Below are positions 53,090 to 60,574 of a stretch of 64,000 nt of DNA, in pieces. Both the position numbers and the translations under genes were made by a program. This stretch comes from CAKVLG01 sp045637805 (GTDB lineage Bacteria; Bacillota; Clostridia; Christensenellales; UBA1242): positions 30,102-94,101 of the forward strand of contig JAZUAE010000001.1 of assembly GCA_045637805.1 (NCBI GenBank). The letters run 5' to 3'. Position 1 is the stretch's first letter. Each line of letters opens with the position of its first letter. The notes beneath the pieces were generated by a model, which did no database searches, was not told the DNA's origin, and was given only the letters and a program-made list of their open reading frames with translations.

Positions 53090-53977
53090 TTAATTAAATG
53101 CTGTTTGGTCTTCAATTCTTCCAACAATTTCGTTTTTGATATTAGCACCTGTTGAACCTTCATTTCGAGATACTGTAACATTTGTAGCAGTATTACCCTC
53201 TTGAACAGCTCTATTTGTAGTACCTGTACCTTTAATATCTAATATTGCAAAACAACCAATGATTTGACCCGCATCACGACCAGCTTTTACAGTACTGTCT
53301 TTTGCAGAACAATCTTTAACTAAGCTGCCTTTTTCTGGTGAAATTCCGATAAATCCAACAACTACACCAGCTTTATCTCCGTTTTCATCATTGTTTAGCA
53401 CAACACAATCAATGTCAGCGTTTTCGACATCAACATCTTCAATTGTAGTACCTCTAGCATGACCAACAACAGCTGCTACAAAATGGTTGCCTTTAATAGT
53501 AGCGTTTTTAATGGTAAAATTTTTGATAGTTGCATTGAAAGCTGCTCCAAACAAACCCACACCTGTAGCACCATTTGCAGTAGAAGATCCACCAACGAAT
53601 GTTGTAACTTTTAAGTTGCTAATTGTGTGACCTTGACCATCAAATGTACCATTAAAACGGTATCCGGCATTTTTTGTGCCATTTGCCTCAGAATTGCCGT
53701 ATCCAATAGGAGTCCACTCTTCGTTTCCTAGATCAATATCTGCATCAAGTTTAATAGTTACATTTTCAAAAGATGTGCCACCATTAACCGCCTCAGCAAG
53801 TTCTTTTAATTGATCTTTTGTAGAAACAACAATCTCATTTCTACTCTCTCCACAGCCGTCACACTTTAAATCAAAGTGACCAGTGTAAGAGTGTTTATGT
53901 CCACAGCCAACGAGAGCAAAAGCGCAAGGAAGTAAAAACGCGAACATAAGCAAAATACTTAAAATCTTTTTTTTCAT
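53090..53977 (-). CDS. GLUG-repeat surface lipoprotein
   Basis: A 295-residue predicted lipoprotein: signal with lipobox LVGC (Cys25), a short Cys/His-rich segment (GHKHSYTGHFDLKCDGCGES) that might bind metal, then repeated beta-helix units with the GLUG-like text FNGTFDGQGHTISNLKVTT and GLFGAAFNATIKNFTI. Such domains are found on cell-surface proteins of gut Firmicutes. A strong promoter and terminator make it a single-gene unit. No function can be assigned. Confidence 0.75.
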   Translation of the reverse strand: MKKKILSILLMFAFLLPCAFALVGCGHKHSYTGHFDLKCDGCGESRNEIVVSTKDQLKELAEAVNGGTSFENVTIKLDADIDLGNEEWTPIGYGNSEANGTKNAGYRFNGTFDGQGHTISNLKVTTFVGGSSTANGATGVGLFGAAFNATIKNFTIKNATIKGNHFVAAVVGHARGTTIEDVDVENADIDCVVLNNDENGDKAGVVVGFIGISPEKGSLVKDCSAKDSTVKAGRDAGQIIGCFAILDIKGTGTTNRAVQEGNTATNVTVSRNEGSTGANIKNEIVGRIEDQTAFN

Positions 53978-54017
53978 ATCCCATTTTCTCCTTTTAACAA
54001 AAATGTTTATTAATATT

Positions 54018-54046
54018 ATATTACTATTCTAAACTTAATATGTCAA
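54018..54046 (-). promoter_or_regulatory. Strong sigma-A promoter of the GLUG lipoprotein gene
   Basis: TTGACA, a 17-base spacer and TAATAT on the minus strand, between the fabG terminator and the lipoprotein Shine-Dalgarno (aaggag). Confidence 0.8.
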
Positions 54047-54051
54047 ATAAA

Positions 54052-54073
54052 AAAACGACACAAAGTCGCTTTT
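54052..54073 (-). terminator. Terminator after the fabG-like gene
   Basis: AAAGCGAC and GTCGTTTT pair (one G-U) with a 5-base loop, followed by T residues on the minus strand. Confidence 0.75.
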
Positions 54074-54806
54074 ATATTCTAATTCCACCATCAACTGTAA
54101 TAACCTGTCCTGTAACAAAACTCGCATCATCACTTGCAAGAAAGACAGTTAAAGCAGCAATATCTTCAGGTTTACCCAGTCTACCAAATGGAGTTGATTC
54201 TATGAGCATTTTGCGAGTATCTACACTTAAATCCTTACTCATATCTGTATCAATCGCACCAGGGCAAATAGCATTAATATTAATATGCATAGTTCCACAC
54301 TCTTTAGCCAAAGCTTTTGTTAGGCCGATCATTCCAGCCTTGCTTGCACTATAAACGGCCTCATAGCTTCCACCTCTCTCACCCCACATAGATGAAATAT
54401 TTATAATTTTACCACTCATATTAGACATCATAATTTTTAGAGCTTCTCTTGAGCAATAAATTGTACCCTTAAGATTTATATCTATTAGTTTGTCTATTGA
54501 ATCATTGTCTTGGTCAATAAATAATCCCGCCTTACTTATTCCAGCATTGTTTACTAACACATCTAGTGTGCCAAAAGTTTTAATAGTTTCATCAAACATT
54601 TTTTTAACATCTTCTGGGTCGGCAACATTTGCCTTAACTAAAAGTCCTCTAGCCCCAAGTGTTTGTATTTCATTTAAAACCTCATTTGCTGCTGCATCAT
54701 TTGAAGCGTAGTTTACAACAACATTGTATCCTTTTTTAGCAAACGCTAAAGCAATGCCTTTACCTATACCACGTGACGCCCCTGTAACAATAACCGTTTT
54801 GTTCAT
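54072..54806 (-). CDS. SDR family oxidoreductase, FabG-like
   Basis: A 244-residue short-chain dehydrogenase/reductase. The cofactor loop TGASRGIGKGIA, NNAGIS, the catalytic Ser in INISSMWG, and Tyr-x3-Lys in YSASKAG are present. It closely resembles 3-oxoacyl-ACP reductase but stands apart from any fatty-acid gene, so its substrate is uncertain. A clear aggag precedes the ATG. It is the last host gene before the broken tRNA-Lys. Confidence 0.85.
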   Translation of the reverse strand: MNKTVIVTGASRGIGKGIALAFAKKGYNVVVNYASNDAAANEVLNEIQTLGARGLLVKANVADPEDVKKMFDETIKTFGTLDVLVNNAGISKAGLFIDQDNDSIDKLIDINLKGTIYCSREALKIMMSNMSGKIINISSMWGERGGSYEAVYSASKAGMIGLTKALAKECGTMHININAICPGAIDTDMSKDLSVDTRKMLIESTPFGRLGKPEDIAALTVFLASDDASFVTGQVITVDGGIRI

Positions 54807-54874
54807 TTAATTATCTCCTTATGTGTTGATTATAGTAAAGTAAGAAAAAAAAATCAACAAGTTGAAAAATTTTG

Positions 54875-54902
54875 TTGCATTTTTACAAAAATGTGCTATA
54901 AT
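54875..54902 (+). promoter_or_regulatory. Strong promoter reading into the broken tRNA-Lys
   Basis: TTGCAT, a 16-base spacer and TATAAT on the plus strand, about 85 bases before the tRNA 5' half. The next complete tRNA on this strand is at 55188. Confidence 0.75.
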
Positions 54903-54912
54903 AAAACCCGTT

Positions 54913-54944
54913 ACCACATTCATTCGTGGGTCATTAACTCAGTT
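54913..54944 (+). pseudogene. Degenerate copy of a tRNA-Lys 5' end
   Basis: This 32-base stretch matches 54972-55003 at 28 positions, 59 bases downstream. Both cover the sequence just before and into the tRNA (TTCGTGGGTCATTA then CTCAGTT). In this copy the D-stem G is replaced by A and the similarity stops after the D-loop. It looks like a partial tandem duplication of the tRNA start. Confidence 0.6.
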
Positions 54945-54986
54945 ATCGATAACAAAATCTTTGGTAACAAAACCACGTTTGTTCGT

Positions 54987-55025
54987 GGGTCATTAGCTCA
55001 GTTGGTAGAGCATCTGACTCTTAAT
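54987..55025 (+). pseudogene. tRNA-Lys(CTT) 5' half, broken in the anticodon loop
   Basis: GGGTCATTAGCTCAGTTGG, the D-arm and the anticodon loop CTCTTAA (anticodon CTT) are intact, but the sequence then reads AATATACT instead of the 3' half. All T-arm and acceptor 3' sequence is missing. It shares the stretch TAGCTCAGTTGGTAGAGCA and TGACTCTTAAT with the intact tRNA-Lys at 55188. A strong promoter precedes it. I take it as the remnant of a host gene cut by an insertion. Confidence 0.75.
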
Positions 55026-55039
55026 AATATACTTAACCA

Positions 55040-55087
55040 TTTGCTCTATCTTCAAAAATATATTATATTATAATATATTAGAGCAAA
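55040..55087. repeat. Long imperfect inverted repeat near the element edge
   Basis: TTTGCTCTA (55040-55048) is repeated inverted at 55079-55087. Inside them an A/T palindrome (55057-55067 with 55069-55079) is perfect except for its central base; nine unpaired bases remain on the left arm. It lies 15 bases after the tRNA break. It is no standard terminator. Confidence 0.6.
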
Positions 55088-55187
55088 ATCTCAAACCTAA
55101 AAATTACCTTTTAAATCAAAAGTGTAATAAAAATGTAAAATTAGTTGTAATTTGGACTGCTCCGGAATGAGCATAAACTAACAATTT

Positions 55188-55263
55188 GGACTTGTAGCTC
55201 AGTTGGTAGAGCAATTGACTCTTAATCAATGGGTCCAGGGTTCGAGCCCCTGCAAGTCCACCA
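55188..55263 (+). tRNA. tRNA-Lys(CTT)
   Basis: A 76-base tRNA with an encoded CCA end. The acceptor GGACTTG pairs with CAAGTCC, the D-arm is GCTC...GAGC, the anticodon stem ATTGA/TCAAT surrounds CTCTTAA (anticodon CTT, positions 34-36), and the T-arm is CAGGG TTCGAGC CCCTG. It differs in its acceptor stem and anticodon stem from the broken copy at 54987. A terminator follows at once. Confidence 0.97.
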
Positions 55264-55272
55264 TAAATCATT

Positions 55273-55306
55273 AAACTCGGATACTAATTAGTGTTCGAGT
55301 TTTTTT
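55273..55306. terminator. Terminator after tRNA-Lys, shared with the SLOG gene
   Basis: AAACTCG and CGAGTTT pair around an inner ACTAATTAGT palindrome, with a T-run on the plus strand and A-rich start on the other. It lies between the tRNA and the convergent SLOG gene. Confidence 0.85.
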
Positions 55307-55766
55307 ATGCTTCCTTTAGATTTATTAATGCTTTCTTCTTTTTAACAGCATACTTATATGCCTTATATGCACCAGAATTTTCTTTTGGCTCTACATAAAA
55401 GACCACAATATCACTTCTATCAATCATAGCACAATTGCGATAATATATTCTTTGATACCACCAATCAAAGTCTAAGTCTAAATAAATAAATTCTTCATAA
55501 TCTTCATCTTTTAGCCATCTTGGCCTTTTACTAATTCTTTGGTGTCTTGGGTCTGATAAACAATAGATTCTTTTTATATGAGGATATTTTTCTTTTAGTT
55601 TTGTAACAACTTGCCAACACAAATCATCAAACATTCCAAATCCCCCAAAATAAAAGAACTCACAACCTTTATTTAGTATATCTTCAAAAGTAACAAAAAG
55701 TTTTTGCTCTAATTCTTGAGTAATCTCTATTTCACTATGACCAAACACTGAACAAGATTCTATCAT
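55305..55766 (-). CDS. SLOG-family (DUF1273-like) protein
   Basis: A 153-residue protein resembling the DUF1273/YspA SLOG superfamily, which are nucleotide- or ligand-binding Rossmann-like proteins. The glycine-rich start SCSVFGHSEIEI, the motif FYFGGFGMFDDLCWQVVTKLK, the RNCAMIDRSDIVVFYV segment and YAVKKKKALINL fit that family. A good aaagga lies before its ATG. The function is unknown; related SLOG proteins occur with phages and mobile elements and may sense nucleotides. Its upstream region holds operators shared with the divergent HTH gene. Confidence 0.8.
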   Translation of the reverse strand: MIESCSVFGHSEIEITQELEQKLFVTFEDILNKGCEFFYFGGFGMFDDLCWQVVTKLKEKYPHIKRIYCLSDPRHQRISKRPRWLKDEDYEEFIYLDLDFDWWYQRIYYRNCAMIDRSDIVVFYVEPKENSGAYKAYKYAVKKKKALINLKEA

Positions 55767-55780
55767 AATACATTCCTTTT

Positions 55781-55798
55781 ATAGTTATACATAACCAT
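55781..55798. promoter_or_regulatory. Operator O1 (SLOG side)
   Basis: An 18-bp imperfect palindrome, ATAGTTATACATAACCAT, 15 bases from the SLOG start codon. It matches the shared pattern ATRGTTRTRYRYAACYAT except near its centre. Confidence 0.7.
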
Positions 55799-55818
55799 AA
55801 TTAATATAACATATTTTT

Positions 55819-55836
55819 ATGGTTGTGTGCAACCAT
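55819..55836. promoter_or_regulatory. Operator O2 (central)
   Basis: ATGGTTGTGTGCAACCAT is the most symmetric of the three copies, with arms ATGGTTG and CAACCAT around 4 bases. Its centre is 38 bases from that of O1. Confidence 0.75.
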
Positions 55837-55862
55837 ACATAAAATTTTTCTTTTAGTAAAAT

Positions 55863-55880
55863 ATAGTTATATACAACTAT
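55863..55880. promoter_or_regulatory. Operator O3 (HTH gene side)
   Basis: ATAGTTATATACAACTAT, arms ATAGTT and AACTAT, ends 13 bases before the HTH start codon. Its centre is 44 bases from that of O2. Confidence 0.72.
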
Positions 55881-55893
55881 AAGGGAATAAATT

Positions 55894-56139
55894 ATGAATA
55901 ATAGTGTTAACAGAGCAGTTGCTTTACGAATTAGTCAACTACTAAAAGAAAAGAACATGACTCAATATAGATTAGCAATGAATAGTGGTATCACTCATTC
56001 AACATTAAAAAATATAATACACGAAACAGTAAAAGACAATTTGCTATCTACTGTAATTTTAATTGCTTCTGGCTTTGATATGACTGTAAGTGAATTTTTA
56101 GATAGTCCATTGTTTTTAGAAGAAAATCTTAATATATAA
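55894..56139 (+). CDS. XRE-family HTH regulator beside the SLOG gene
   Basis: An 81-residue Cro/CI-type HTH protein. The helix-turn-helix is MTQYRLAMNSGITHSTLKNI (about 22-41), and the C-terminal VSEFLDSPLF is common in this family. The shared 18-bp operators on both sides of the divergent promoter region suggest it represses itself and the SLOG gene. A terminator follows at 56153. Confidence 0.85.
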   Translation: MNNSVNRAVALRISQLLKEKNMTQYRLAMNSGITHSTLKNIIHETVKDNLLSTVILIASGFDMTVSEFLDSPLFLEENLNI

Positions 56140-56152
56140 ATATAAACCTTAA

Positions 56153-56174
56153 AACCACCATTAATTTGGTGGTT
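56153..56174. terminator. Terminator between HTH gene and convergent gene
   Basis: AACCACC and GGTGGTT pair around an 8-base loop, with T-rich sequence on the plus strand. Confidence 0.85.
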
Positions 56175-56193
56175 TTTGTTTGTCTTACACACT

Positions 56194-56712
56194 TTAAACT
56201 TTTCTTGGTTTAATATCACATATATCAATAAACGGACCATCTTCTAACAATAATCTTCTTTCTTCTTTGGCGTATTGTGCATATTTTAGTTTAATATTTT
56301 CTATAAGTCTTTGAGTTGCCTCTTTTAAAATATTTTCTGAAAATACACATGGATAGTATGCGATATTTTGAAATTTTAGTTCTTCACCTTTTCTATTTTC
56401 AGTTCTAAAAATAGTCAACACCAACATAAAGTATTGATCTAAAAGTGTTTTTTCTAAATTAATATTTTCATCATATTTGCTTTTTCTAAGGGCTGTCATT
56501 AGTTTTTGAAATTTCCAAAAATATTTACCATTTTCTGTATAATGAAATTTATCATCACAGATTAATGTTCCAGAATGTTTTCCATTAATAATCTCCACTA
56601 TAATTGCAAAACTTTTAGTTTGCTCATTTAGCATTTGTATATCAACAATTCTTCCAACAACCATGTTGTCTTCAATTGGGGTTGTACTTATCGGTCTCAT
56701 TAAGGTTATCAT
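56194..56712 (-). CDS. Unknown element protein, possible OB-fold
   Basis: A 172-residue protein I do not recognise. The first 80 residues look beta-rich (NMVVGRIVDIQML, SFAIIVEIINGKHSGTLICD) and recall small phage single-stranded-DNA-binding proteins, while the rest is helical and charged. I use the ATG at 56712 because aggggtt lies nine bases upstream and it follows the previous stop by one base; the longer frame from 56742 would overlap that gene. It is coupled to the next gene upstream. Confidence 0.5.
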   Translation of the reverse strand: MITLMRPISTTPIEDNMVVGRIVDIQMLNEQTKSFAIIVEIINGKHSGTLICDDKFHYTENGKYFWKFQKLMTALRKSKYDENINLEKTLLDQYFMLVLTIFRTENRKGEELKFQNIAYYPCVFSENILKEATQRLIENIKLKYAQYAKEERRLLLEDGPFIDICDIKPRKV

Positions 56713-56713
56713 T

Positions 56714-57304
56714 TTACTTAACCCCTTTATATTTATTTTCAAATTTTTTAATTTTAGATAAATGTTTATACAATCTTTTCTTGGCTTCTTCTATTGTTTC
56801 TATATATTCAAACACATTAAAAATTAAATTACTATCTTTAATATAATTTGTTTTATTTCCTTTATGATTGTTTATGTTACTTTTAAAAAGCAACAATTTA
56901 TCAATAACTACACTTAGATTGTTTATTTTTTGAATTTTGAACTTCGTTTCTGCATGTGGCCATATATAATCAACTGCAAATTTCTCTAAGAATTTTTTAT
57001 TTTGTCTTTCGTTTTGAGTTTGTATTAAAACATAAACTTGAATTTTGCCATTATAATATTTAGGCCAAATAAACATTTGGGGGCAAGATAGTAGATTATA
57101 CGAATTTTCAATAAAACAATCTATAGAAGCCAAATAATCAAACCATGATGTTATTTTATCGCAATCTATTTTTATTAAATATGTATTATTTAGTATTGGA
57201 TTTAAGTTTTTAAATATGTTAATTTGTGTGTCTATATAGTTAGTCAATTCTTCTTTTGTAAATGGTTGCTTTTTATAACCATTAAATAATTTATATTTGT
57301 TCAT
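56714..57304 (-). CDS. Unknown element protein
   Basis: A 196-residue Asn/Lys/Tyr-rich protein with no family I can name. Short beta-type segments (TYLIKIDCDKIT, QVYVLIQTQN) surround a central hydrophobic patch. A tidy aggag lies before its ATG and a possible promoter upstream. It pairs with the 56194-56712 gene and lies downstream of the integrase. Confidence 0.5.
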   Translation of the reverse strand: MNKYKLFNGYKKQPFTKEELTNYIDTQINIFKNLNPILNNTYLIKIDCDKITSWFDYLASIDCFIENSYNLLSCPQMFIWPKYYNGKIQVYVLIQTQNERQNKKFLEKFAVDYIWPHAETKFKIQKINNLSVVIDKLLLFKSNINNHKGNKTNYIKDSNLIFNVFEYIETIEEAKKRLYKHLSKIKKFENKYKGVK

Positions 57305-57382
57305 TATTTTAATTCTCCTAATTCATTTCTAAATTTTTGCACTAAAAAGGCATGTGGACTAAAATTAATCCATTTGCTTTTT

Positions 57383-57410
57383 GTATTAACAATGCATATA
57401 ATCTATGCAA
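57383..57410 (-). promoter_or_regulatory. Candidate promoter of the unknown gene pair
   Basis: TTGCAT, a 16-base spacer and TAATAC on the minus strand in the gap between the integrase stop and the 57304 gene. A TATGCAAT-type dyad (57391-57410) overlaps it. Confidence 0.5.
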
Positions 57411-57444
57411 TAATATGTATTGTAAATATGATCTTAATTAATAG

Positions 57445-58854
57445 TTAATTAACACCACATAAAAAGTTATTGTATATAATAGACGCTTCTTCAGGTTGTC
57501 CTTCCATTATATGTGTGTAAACTTTTAGAGTAAACTCTGGTGAAGCATGTCCTAATATTGCTGAAACAACTTTAATAGGTATTCCACTTTTTATCATAAG
57601 TGTTGTTGCAGTATGTCTAAGCCCATGACAAGATACATGATCAAAACCATTTTCAATTTCAAATTTTGTCACCCATTGTGCTAACGTACATGGGTTAATT
57701 ACATTTCCATTGTCCTGCAAGAATAAAAAGTTTGAGTTTTCCCACAAATCTCCATGCAATCTTTTTTGTTCTTCCCACCACATTTTATAATCGAGTAATA
57801 ATTCAGCTAACTTTTGGGGCATAACAATAGTTCTATTAGAATTCTTTGTTTTTGGAGATTTGATTTTTATACCAAACTGACTTCCTGCATATATATTATT
57901 TAATTTTACATGAATCAGATTGTTTTCAAAATCTATGCAATTAAAAGACATACCTGCAACTTCTGCTTTTCTAAGCCCTAAGAATATAAACAATGCTAAA
58001 CTAATTTTTCTTCTCATGTCTTTTTCTTCTAAAATGCATTGTATAAATTGCTTTGCCTCCGTTTCACTAAAAATTTTTTTTTGCTTTACATTCCCATCAA
58101 GTTTTTTAGTGTATTCTTTGGTTGCATAATTTTGTTCTATAAGCATTCTTCTTTTTGCTTCTGCAAGAATCATTACAAGAGTAGTTCTAATACCATTAAT
58201 TGTTGCTTTTGAGTATCTACAATTTGTAGTTGTTATATCAAAATACCTGTCAATTGGAACATTAAAATATTTACTAATTTCTCTTGCCGTTGCAACACTT
58301 ATTTGATTGCCAACATTACTTGCTATTCTTAAAGTAAGTCTATTAATACCAATGTTGTCTGCAATCTTATGTTGTTCTTTATACTTAATTAGTTCTTTAA
58401 TTGATTTTTTAACTACTACAACTTGCTTTTCGTAAGTACTACCAGATAAGAAATCATAAAATTTTTGAATTTTATTTGGTCCAATATTTTTAAGTCTATC
58501 ATTTTTAAAAAACGGTATAATAACTTTTAAATGTTGCTTTGAATCTTTGTAGTAATTAAAAGATTCTTCTTTTCTTCTTAAAATGTTTTCAAGCCATTCA
58601 TTAGCAAACTCTTCAAATAAAGGGTTTTCATCTACTATATGTATGCCATTAGAAAGTTTTTCGACTTCTTCTTCGAATTCATACTTTGCTTTATTTAGAG
58701 CATGAGAAATCTCTTTTTTGCTAATCATTCCAATAGGTATTTTCCATGTTTTAGTATAGTTCTTATGTTTGCCACTATAAGCATCTCTGCCACTACATAT
58801 TAAACGATAACTAATAAGGTTGCCATTTATGTCTTTGTTTTCTTTTACATGCAT
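57445..58854 (-). CDS. int: Tyrosine recombinase (integrase)
   Basis: A 469-residue site-specific integrase. The N-terminal core-binding region is followed by a helix-turn-helix-like insert (about 165-210, ISVATAREISKYFNVPID). The catalytic domain has Arg295 (FLGLRKAEVAGM), Lys335 (SPKTKNSNRT), His410/Arg413 (CHGLRHTATT), His436 (LGHAS) and Tyr446 (VYTHIM). It should move the element in and out of its attachment site; the tRNA-Lys region is a likely target. It overlaps the excisionase gene by 10 bases. Confidence 0.94.
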   Translation of the reverse strand: MHVKENKDINGNLISYRLICSGRDAYSGKHKNYTKTWKIPIGMISKKEISHALNKAKYEFEEEVEKLSNGIHIVDENPLFEEFANEWLENILRRKEESFNYYKDSKQHLKVIIPFFKNDRLKNIGPNKIQKFYDFLSGSTYEKQVVVVKKSIKELIKYKEQHKIADNIGINRLTLRIASNVGNQISVATAREISKYFNVPIDRYFDITTTNCRYSKATINGIRTTLVMILAEAKRRMLIEQNYATKEYTKKLDGNVKQKKIFSETEAKQFIQCILEEKDMRRKISLALFIFLGLRKAEVAGMSFNCIDFENNLIHVKLNNIYAGSQFGIKIKSPKTKNSNRTIVMPQKLAELLLDYKMWWEEQKRLHGDLWENSNFLFLQDNGNVINPCTLAQWVTKFEIENGFDHVSCHGLRHTATTLMIKSGIPIKVVSAILGHASPEFTLKVYTHIMEGQPEEASIIYNNFLCGVN

Positions 58855-59060
58855 GATGCCACCTCGCTATCTTCTTGACCATTTAAATATCTCAATAGAT
58901 CATCAAAATTTACTAGCACCTTTTTACCACTTTTAAAGTGCTTTACTATATTGTTTTCGCATAGTTGTCTTATGTACCATTCACATACACAAGACTCACT
59001 ATCAATTTTTAAAATTTCGGCTCTGCATTCGCTTACCGTTCTAATTCTAGGTAATCCCAT
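58845..59060 (-). CDS. Excisionase-like HTH protein
   Basis: A 71-residue protein with the excisionase/MerR-like winged helix: GLPRIRTVSECRAEIL, CEWYIRQLCEN and FKSGKKVLVNFDDLLRYLNG. It matches the small partner of Firmicute tyrosine integrases. It directly precedes int and is coupled to it. Confidence 0.85.
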   Translation of the reverse strand: MGLPRIRTVSECRAEILKIDSESCVCEWYIRQLCENNIVKHFKSGKKVLVNFDDLLRYLNGQEDSEVASCM

Positions 59061-59464
59061 TATTATTTCTCCTTATAATTTTAAATATTTTAATAAGTAT
59101 TTTTCAAAAAATACAATAAATTTCACTCCATACAAACATGGTAAAAAATTTATTAAAAATAAATAATAAGGCTGTACGCATCTTTACCAAAAATAAAAAC
59201 AAGATGCAAATTAAAATTTAAAATTATAAGGGTTTGTAAAGTTATTTATAAAAATAATTTAATCCTCCTTTAGTGTATTCTTAAACTTAATTTGAATCTG
59301 CGCATAATTCGCCTTAAATTTAAGGTGTTTTTTATCGAATTTGTTTTGTAATTTTTTTTCGATTTATTATAATATACACTTTTTTGATCGATTTTTTTTG
59401 AAAAACATAAATTTCATTATGCTTTTCCTGTTTTTTGTGGTATTATGACATTATAGAGGTGATT
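59061..59464. other. AT-rich intergenic region with promoter and repeated TCGATT boxes
   Basis: No gene is seen here on either strand. Three tracts of T6-8 followed by TCGAATTT, TCGATTTA or GATCGATTT occur at about 59328-59399. A promoter (TTGTAA at 59346-59351, 16-base spacer, TATAAT at 59368-59373) overlaps the second. These may be operators for the HTH gene that starts at 59465. Confidence 0.5.
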
Positions 59465-60055
59465 ATGGAAAATTTACAAAACGATGATAAGGAAATCAGA
59501 AAACTAAAACGAAAAATTAGCAAAGAATTTAACATTGAAGAGACAGAGCAACGAATGATACAATTAAAAAAAATGTATGATCCAAATTGCTTTTCTTATA
59601 GATTATTTAATATTATGAAAATGAATAAGATTAAAAAAGTTGATTTGGCAAGAGCAATAGGTGTAAGCGAACAGACTGCTAGAAACTGGTTTGATACTAA
59701 AAATGGTTATAGACCACAATGGGTTGATTATATGTTTAATATCTTTATCTACCTAATAGCAAAAGATGAAACATTTAACCCTATTCATTTGTTTTCTGTA
59801 AAATATAGTCGTTCAAACATTCTAAATAAACATAAAAGAAAAAAAGAAAGACTTGAAAGGGAAGAATTTTTAGAAACAAAAAATATGAGTGATTTTTATA
59901 AAAATTTTTACTTTAACAACAAAGCTCTTAGTTATTTGATACAATATAAAAAACTTAAATCTTTGTCTTATATAGAAAGAACAAATTATAAGAACTCCAA
60001 ACTCATTGAAGAGTTAAAAAAGAATATATTAGATGAAATAACTAAATGCTTATAA
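59465..60055 (+). CDS. HTH regulator of the element
   Basis: A 196-residue protein with an HTH of the XRE type, NKIKKVDLARAIGVSEQTARNWF (about residues 60-82), and a Lys-rich helical tail. The start is the ATG at 59465 with agaggtg five bases upstream; a longer frame from 59435 lacks a site. It is probably a regulator or repressor. A strong terminator follows. Confidence 0.7.
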   Translation: MENLQNDDKEIRKLKRKISKEFNIEETEQRMIQLKKMYDPNCFSYRLFNIMKMNKIKKVDLARAIGVSEQTARNWFDTKNGYRPQWVDYMFNIFIYLIAKDETFNPIHLFSVKYSRSNILNKHKRKKERLEREEFLETKNMSDFYKNFYFNNKALSYLIQYKKLKSLSYIERTNYKNSKLIEELKKNILDEITKCL

Positions 60056-60077
60056 TTGATTGCAATAAAAAAAGAGC

Positions 60078-60104
60078 CCCAGATTTGCATTCTGGGACCC
60101 TTTT
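60078..60104 (+). terminator. Terminator after the HTH gene at 59465
   Basis: CCCAGA and TCTGGG pair with a 7-base loop, extended by nearby G and C residues, followed by a T-run on the plus strand. Confidence 0.85.
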
Positions 60105-60194
60105 TGTTTTGATTAATATAAATTATTAAATAAGTTAGTTTCGTTAATTCTAGGTATCTCTGGTTAACTCTGGTGTTATCTTGTGAATAAAAAA

Positions 60195-60218
60195 AGACAT
60201 GGCAATTAAACCATATCT
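60195..60218 (-). terminator. Terminator overlapping the ImmA-like stop
   Basis: AGATATGG and CCATGTCT pair (one G-U) around an 8-base loop, and a T-run follows on the minus strand. Confidence 0.7.
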
Positions 60219-60490
60219 ATAAATTTTATATTGCTAAGATACTTTTTTACTATTGGTTTGCTTATTTCTATTAGAACAGCATAATTAAGAACTTTAAAAT
60301 TCATTTTGTCTTGTCTTTCTACTGCACGATTATAAACCAATTCTTTCATTAGATATTCGGCCATATCTTCGGGAATATTAAATGCTTCACACAATGTTGC
60401 TAATGTTATTACTTGTTCATTTGCAAGTTTTGTTTTCACAAATTGCATTCTTTTTCTATGTATTGGATTATTTTCATCTCAATATATCAT
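60206..60490 (-). pseudogene. ImmA-like small protein with an in-frame TGA
   Basis: The frame begins at the ATG at 60490, preceded by aaaggag 11 bases upstream, and reads MIY then TGA (60479-60481), then DENNPIHRKRMQF and 80-odd further residues to TAA. The segment with a Trp at the TGA would read IYWDENNPIHRKRM, similar to the start of ImmA/IrrE metallopeptidases, followed by a segment like their C terminus (LATLCEAFNIPEDMAEYLM). The HExxH motif is missing. Only the ATG at 60448 (80 residues) avoids the stop and has no good site before it. So this is a decayed ImmA or a readthrough gene. Confidence 0.5.
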
Positions 60491-60539
60491 GTTTCTTTGT
60501 GCTCCTTTATCTTTTTACATACAATAAATTTAGCATATA

Positions 60540-60570
60540 AAAAGACCTTATCTTATTGATAAAGTCTTTT
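60540..60570 (-). terminator. Terminator after the lipoprotein gene
   Basis: AAAAGAC and GTCTTTT pair with additional inner ATC/GAT pairs, and T residues follow on the minus strand. Confidence 0.8.
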
Positions 60571-60574
60571 GTTT

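Noticed and set aside
54891..55073. 60-codon frame over the broken tRNA
   Set aside because: It is built from tRNA sequence and lacks a ribosome-binding site.
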